A stretch of DNA of 7,123 nt, from assembly GCA_018819005.1 (NCBI GenBank), contig JAHJQU010000066.1, positions 1 through 7,123 of the forward strand. The letters are read 5' to 3'. Both the position numbers and the translations under genes were made by a program. The notes under the pieces were generated by a model, which made no database searches, had not been told where the DNA came from, and saw nothing but the letters and a program-made list of their open reading frames with translations. This document shows, in pieces, positions 4,853 to 7,123 of this stretch; within the stretch, counting starts at the first letter, position 1, and each line of letters starts with the position of its first letter. The stretch comes from Pseudomonadota bacterium. GTDB lineage: Bacteria > Desulfobacterota > Desulfobacteria > Desulfobacterales > RPRI01.

Positions 4853-5236
4853 TTATTTCAGGTTATTTACCATCCTTTTTATACCGTCTTTCATCAGTGT
4901 TACATTCCAGTTTAGAAGAAATCCGAGGTTTAGATTTGACAGTTTGAGGTAGGTCAGCAACTGGGCTTCATGGATCGGTAATAAATTTTCAACTGTTTTG
5001 TTTTCAATAATAACAAAATCATTTACAAGCATGTCGATGCGAAAGCCTGCCTCTATGATAACATCTTCATATTTGACCGGAAGGTGAATTTCGCATGCAA
5101 CCCTGAACCCGGCCTTTTCCAGTTCGTAGGTTAGACATTTTTGGTAAACAGATTCAAGAAGACCTGGTCCAAGAGCTTTATGTACCTTGATAGCTGCATG
5201 TACAATCTGCCGGGCAGTTGATTCGATATCAATCAT
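4853..5236 (-). CDS. GxxExxY family protein (PDDEXK_3 nuclease fold)
   Basis: A 127-residue GxxExxY protein. The naming motif is G25-L-L-E28-S-V-Y31, within HKALGPGLLESVY. A PD-(D/E)XK-like core follows: D68 in RIDMLV, E78 and K80 in IIENKTVE, then H89, Q92 and Y96 in IHEAQLLTYLKLS. The C-terminus, NWNVTLMKDGIKRMVNNL, is typical. The family is predicted to be nuclease-like but its cellular role is not established. ATG 5236 gives the usual N-terminus (MIDIESTARQIV); an in-frame TTG at 5257 lies inside repeat B copy 6. Neither start has a ribosome site, because the repeat ends about ten bases upstream of the ATG. B repeats flank the gene on both sides, and two 3' remnants of similar genes occur at 1251-1308 and 2511-2551. 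Together these suggest the gene travels with the repeat. Confidence 0.9.
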   Translation of the reverse strand: MIDIESTARQIVHAAIKVHKALGPGLLESVYQKCLTYELEKAGFRVACEIHLPVKYEDVIIEAGFRIDMLVNDFVIIENKTVENLLPIHEAQLLTYLKLSNLNLGFLLNWNVTLMKDGIKRMVNNLK

Positions 5237-5246
5237 AAATATATAT

Positions 5247-5269
5247 TTGAACCGCAAGGACGCAAAGGG
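5247..5269 (+). repeat. Dispersed repeat B, copy 6 (shortened)
   Basis: TTGAACCGCAAGGACGC, then AAAGGG; the ACGCGAAG end is missing, though the GTTTGTTTTGGG tail follows. It abuts the GxxExxY start, occupying the place of its ribosome site. Confidence 0.75.
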
Positions 5270-5321
5270 TTTGTTTTGGGAAAAAGATAAGGAAAAAACA
5301 TAACTCTGAACTGCAAAGAAT

Positions 5322-5351
5322 ATGAACCGCGAAGGCGCAAAGGACGCGAAG
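5322..5351 (+). repeat. Dispersed repeat B, copy 7
   Basis: ATGAACCGCGAAGGCGC, then AAAGGACGCGAAG and the tail TTTGGTTTTGGGTTTTT. The linker GAACTGCAAAGAATA precedes it. This is one of the best-preserved copies and is followed by a hairpin. Confidence 0.85.
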
Positions 5352-5369
5352 TTTGGTTTTGGGTTTTTG

Positions 5370-5391
5370 CCTGATCGGGTGAACGATCAGG
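5370..5391 (+). other. Hairpin after repeat B copy 7
   Basis: CCTGATCG (5370-5377) pairs perfectly with CGATCAGG (5384-5391) around loop GGTGAA. It aligns with the hairpin at 4801-4822. The aligned pairs G-C to C-G, T-A to C-G and T-A to C-G all change on both arms, so the fold is kept while the sequence changes. Confidence 0.75.
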
Positions 5392-5392
5392 G

Positions 5393-5410
5393 AAAAGGCC
5401 AACGGCCTTT
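5393..5410 (-). terminator. Probable rho-independent terminator of the hicBA operon
   Basis: On the minus strand, AAAGGCC, loop GTT, GGCCTTT and one more T form a tight G+C-rich hairpin ending in a short T-run (TTTT then CC). It is about 54 bases after the hicA stop codon. The T-run is short, so strength is uncertain. Confidence 0.5.
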
Positions 5411-5463
5411 ATCGGCGGATCTGCATAGGGTAATGTGTATAGACATCCGTTCCATATATGTTT

Positions 5464-5703
5464 CTATAATCTTTCAATAATTTCAAAATAGCGTTCCCTT
5501 GTCATGCCGGCAGTTGTCATATTGGTTCTGATATGGGTAACCGGAACAAGCCGTGGACTTGTTTTGATCACAAGAGGCCTTTTAACCCCTTCTTTTGTCA
5601 TAACCACATGATCGCCTTTTATCCGTCGGACTCTAAATCCGTCATGCTCAAAAACTGCGACTAGTTCTTTGTAATGGATTGGAATAATCTTTTTATCTGT
5701 CAT
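5464..5703 (-). CDS. hicA: HicA-family toxin (YcfA-like mRNA interferase)
   Basis: A 79-residue HicA-type protein. HicA toxins are small double-stranded-RNA-binding-fold enzymes that cleave mRNA when not bound by HicB. Visible features are an N-terminal helix KELVAVFEHDGFRVRRI (12-28), then KGDHVVM with the likely catalytic histidine H32, and a second strand KRPLVIKTSP. A C-terminal helix block THIRTNMTTAGMTRERYFEI resembles the family's LR.IL..AGISREEF ending. Compared with typical HicA the P-x-H-x-G segment is replaced by KTSPRLVP, so this is a divergent member. It starts six bases after the hicB stop with only a weak ribosome site, so translation is likely coupled. No lesion is visible. 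Confidence 0.85.
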   Translation of the reverse strand: MTDKKIIPIHYKELVAVFEHDGFRVRRIKGDHVVMTKEGVKRPLVIKTSPRLVPVTHIRTNMTTAGMTRERYFEIIERL

Positions 5704-5709
5704 AAAGGA

Positions 5710-5976
5710 TTACACGGCAAGGGCAAGGCGTTCTTCTGTAATCGGGAATCTCGATATCCATACATCCATATCTTTAGTAAAACCAGCTTCTTCCAAAACA
5801 TCTTCCAAAGTCCCCATTGTTTCGCATTCCTCCACAAAAGCTTCGATGGCTTCCCTGATTGCTGATTTTGCTTCTTCAATTGTCTCCCCGAAACTGGAAA
5901 CATTCAATTCCGGCGACCATGCCACATACACATCCCCATCCTTGAATATCTCGACTCTTACTGAATAATTATTCAT
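5710..5976 (-). CDS. hicB: HicB-family antitoxin
   Basis: An 88-residue HicB-type antitoxin that should bind and block the downstream HicA. The partial RNase H-like HicB fold is recognisable: YSVRVEIFKDGDVYVAWSPE (4-23), the SSFGETIEEAKSAIREAIEA segment (27-46), and FVEECETMGTLEDVLEEAGF. It lacks an obvious C-terminal helix-turn-helix or ribbon-helix-helix domain, so any autorepression would need another route. ATG 5976 is preceded by a strong AAGGAGGT with an eight-base spacer, and a consensus promoter lies at 6061-6090. The antitoxin is first in the operon, the reverse of the classic hicA-hicB order but common in HicB-like/HicA-like pairs. The module looks intact. Confidence 0.87.
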   Translation of the reverse strand: MNNYSVRVEIFKDGDVYVAWSPELNVSSFGETIEEAKSAIREAIEAFVEECETMGTLEDVLEEAGFTKDMDVWISRFPITEERLALAV

Positions 5977-6060
5977 CGTTTATACCTCCTTGTTGGACTT
6001 GAGAACGTCTATATTGTTTTGTGTTGAAGGTATCATTCCATTTTTTGTCTTAACGATTTT

Positions 6061-6090
6061 ATTATATATTGAATATGCCTTATCAGTCAA
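6061..6090 (-). promoter_or_regulatory. Predicted sigma70 promoter of the hicBA operon
   Basis: On the minus strand, TTGACT (6085-6090) is 18 bases from a perfect TATAAT (6061-6066). The leader to the hicB ATG would be about 78 bases. A G-rich TTGGGGGACATCC (6111-6123), like motif C, lies 20 bases upstream of the -35 box. Confidence 0.6.
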
Positions 6091-6237
6091 TCCCAGAAAA
6101 GGGGAAAGTTTTGGGGGACATCCTAACTATTTAAACTTTCTTAGGCTTTTCAGAACTCAAAAAATTTGAAACAAGAAAATATTGAACCGCCCCGGTTTAA
6201 CAAAATAAACAAAGGTTTAACGGGGTAAACAAAGGGT

Positions 6238-6325
6238 TTTAGACAGGATCAACCCCGGTTAAACAACAGAAAATACCAGTTTAACAGGGCAAGCAGGATT
6301 GACAGGATTGTTGCCTGCCGGCAGA
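6238..6325 (+). repeat. Dispersed repeat A, copy 7, split by a 40-base insert
   Basis: The A body starts TTTAGACAGGATCAAC (to 6253) and resumes CAGGATTGACAGGATTG at 6294, ending TTGCCTGCCGGCAG. The intervening 6254-6293 contains an inverted repeat: CCCGGTTAAAC (6254-6264) and GTTTAACAGGG (6279-6289), with one mismatch. The two A parts join almost seamlessly if the insert is removed. Confidence 0.72.
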
Positions 6326-6329
6326 ATAT

Positions 6330-6374
6330 AAAAGATTGGTTTCTGGTTTGTGGTTTCTGGTTGAAAACACAGAA
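6330..6374 (+). repeat. Dispersed repeat E, copy 2
   Basis: AAAAGATTGGTTTCTGGTTT, then GTGGTTTCTGGTTGAAAACA and CAGA. It matches 4714-4750 with one additional GTGGTTT-like unit. Confidence 0.75.
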
Positions 6375-6410
6375 GATCGAAAAGCTAAAAGCCGAAAAAC
6401 TGTAAAGAAT

Positions 6411-6466
6411 TTTAGACAGGATTAACAGGATGGACAGGATTGTTGCCTGTCGGCAGAAGCAAAAGC
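6411..6466 (+). repeat. Dispersed repeat A, copy 8
   Basis: TTTAGACAGGATTAACAGG, a GACAGGATTG unit, TTGCCTGTCGGC and tail GCAAAAGCC. Its right edge lies inside the DUF4143 coding frame, which it extends and terminates. Confidence 0.85.
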
Positions 6467-7089
6467 CATTTCCAGATGGGAATTACCTTTATTTTATTCT
6501 CTATGTCGGTTTCGTCATCCCATGTTACTATCGTGCCTTTGGAGAGTGAAAGTTCATCCATTGCGCTTTTCAATCCCCGCAGTTCTCTTTCAAAGGTCTT
6601 TTTATCCGACATCTCCCAGCATACCTGAATCAGTTGCGTCTCGCCCGAAATTTTGTGCCTCGCAAAGAAATCAGCTTCATACCCGTCTGTTGTATTGACA
6701 TATTCCGCTTCATACCCCCCCCGACGCAGGTGCATAAATACCATGGTTTCCAGTAACTGGCCGTAATTGTATGAATTGCGAAAGGTCATGGCGTTCAAAA
6801 GTCCGGTGTCGATGGTGTAGATTTTAGCCGGATTGGTCAGCCTTATTTTTTCGGAACGGGTGTGAATGGGGACTTTGTAAAACAAAAAGGCATCTGTCAA
6901 ATGATCGAGATATTCATACAAGCTGTTCTTGGTACATTTGATCGACATGCTTTTCATGGTATTAAAGAATTTGTTGACGCTGAATTGCCCGCCGGAAGAA
7001 TTCATAATATGGCGGACAAGGTGTTTAAGCACAAGAATATTGCTGACCTTGTGGCGCTCGATGATGTCTTTCAGCTGACGACATCCGCC
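6412..7089 (-). pseudogene. AAA ATPase/DUF4143 protein, C-terminal part with repeat-derived end
   Basis: An open minus-strand frame holding the DUF4143 domain that forms the C-terminal half of many predicted AAA (P-loop) ATPases. Recognisable blocks are QLKDIIERHKVSN, FSVNKFFNTMKS, KNSLYEYLDHLTDAFLFYKV, KIYTIDTGLLNAM, LLETMVFMHLRRGGYEAEY with a nuclease-like GYEADFFARH, and IQVCWEMSD. Family homology is clear back to about 7080, but the frame closes at TAA 7090-7092, and 7093-7123 gives no familiar continuation in any frame. The ATPase domain is therefore lost, shifted or beyond the edge. The first usable start inside is GTG 7032. At the other end the natural terminus, VIPIWKWLL, runs into about 13 repeat-coded residues (LLPTGNNPVHPVNPV), and the TAA comes from repeat A copy 8. 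Probably non-functional as an ATPase; role of the family not established. Confidence 0.75.
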
Positions 7090-7123
7090 TTACCCTTTGA
7101 TTCAGAAAATTCCTGAGCCCTGG

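Larger units (their letters stand above)
6091..6410. other. Gene-free repeat zone upstream of hicBA
   Basis: From left to right: a motif-C-like G-rich site (6111-6123), the 18-base AATTTGAAACAAGAAAAT repeat (6163-6180), a truncated B start (6182-6190), CCCGGTTTAAC-type DNA interrupting the repeats, repeat A copy 7 split by an insert, and repeat E copy 2. No gene seen. Confidence 0.78.

Noticed and set aside
4432..4947. Plus-strand open frame of 171 codons across the gmd start
   Set aside because: Antisense to gmd for most of its length, then runs through repeats E and B; no family resemblance.
83..6466. Regularly recurring short repeats as a CRISPR array
   Set aside because: Copies are dispersed at irregular distances, are themselves internally repetitive, diverge from each other, and have no uniform spacers or cas genes.
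7033..7123. A complete start for the DUF4143 gene within the window
   Set aside because: The frame is closed by TAA at 7090-7092 and no ribosome site precedes GTG 7032; family homology continues upstream of that GTG, so it is not the true start.

Overview
The window looks like an accessory stretch of a bacterial chromosome of moderate G+C. Every recognisable gene is on the minus strand, and the DNA between genes is packed with short dispersed repeats that all face the plus direction. The repeat types (GACAGGATTAACAGG arrays and AACCGCGAAGGCGC arrays) and the density of toxin-antitoxin (TA) modules suggest an uncultured anaerobic Gram-negative, perhaps Desulfobacterota/Syntrophales-like. That placement is recollection plus inference, not something the sequence proves.

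Layout, left to right. Bases 1-41 hold the first 13 codons of a nucleotide-sugar dehydrogenase, probably UDP-glucose 6-dehydrogenase (ugd). Next come a DUF433/DUF5615 TA pair (218-833), a 900-base repeat zone (834-1753), and a DUF2281 antitoxin with only the N-terminal stub of its PIN toxin (1754-2084). After a second repeat zone come a UPF0175 antitoxin and a broken DUF3368 PIN-like toxin (2583-3316). A third repeat zone leads to a full-length GDP-mannose 4,6-dehydratase (gmd, 3679-4701), a GxxExxY (PDDEXK_3-type) protein (4853-5236), a HicB/HicA pair (5464-5976), a fourth repeat zone, and the C-terminal half of an AAA ATPase/DUF4143 protein running toward the right edge (6412-7089).

Two genes, ugd and gmd, make activated sugars for surface polysaccharide. 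Everything between and around them is TA-type or nuclease-fold cargo. Four classic TA modules are present and each has a credible sigma70-like promoter of its own; two have lost their toxin.

The strongest unexplained signal is in the repeats. They are modular: a linker (AAAAACTGCAAAG) precedes either an 'A' body (GACAGGAT-type, eight copies) or a 'B' body (AACCGCGAAGGCGC-type, about seven good copies). Four B copies are followed by a hairpin. Two of these hairpins differ at three aligned base pairs, and every change preserves pairing. At three places a B copy is followed by the antisense 3' end of a GxxExxY gene; one gene is intact and two are remnants. This points to a GxxExxY-plus-repeat cassette that has been copied and decayed here several times. 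An A repeat has also replaced the end of the DUF4143 gene and supplies its stop codon.
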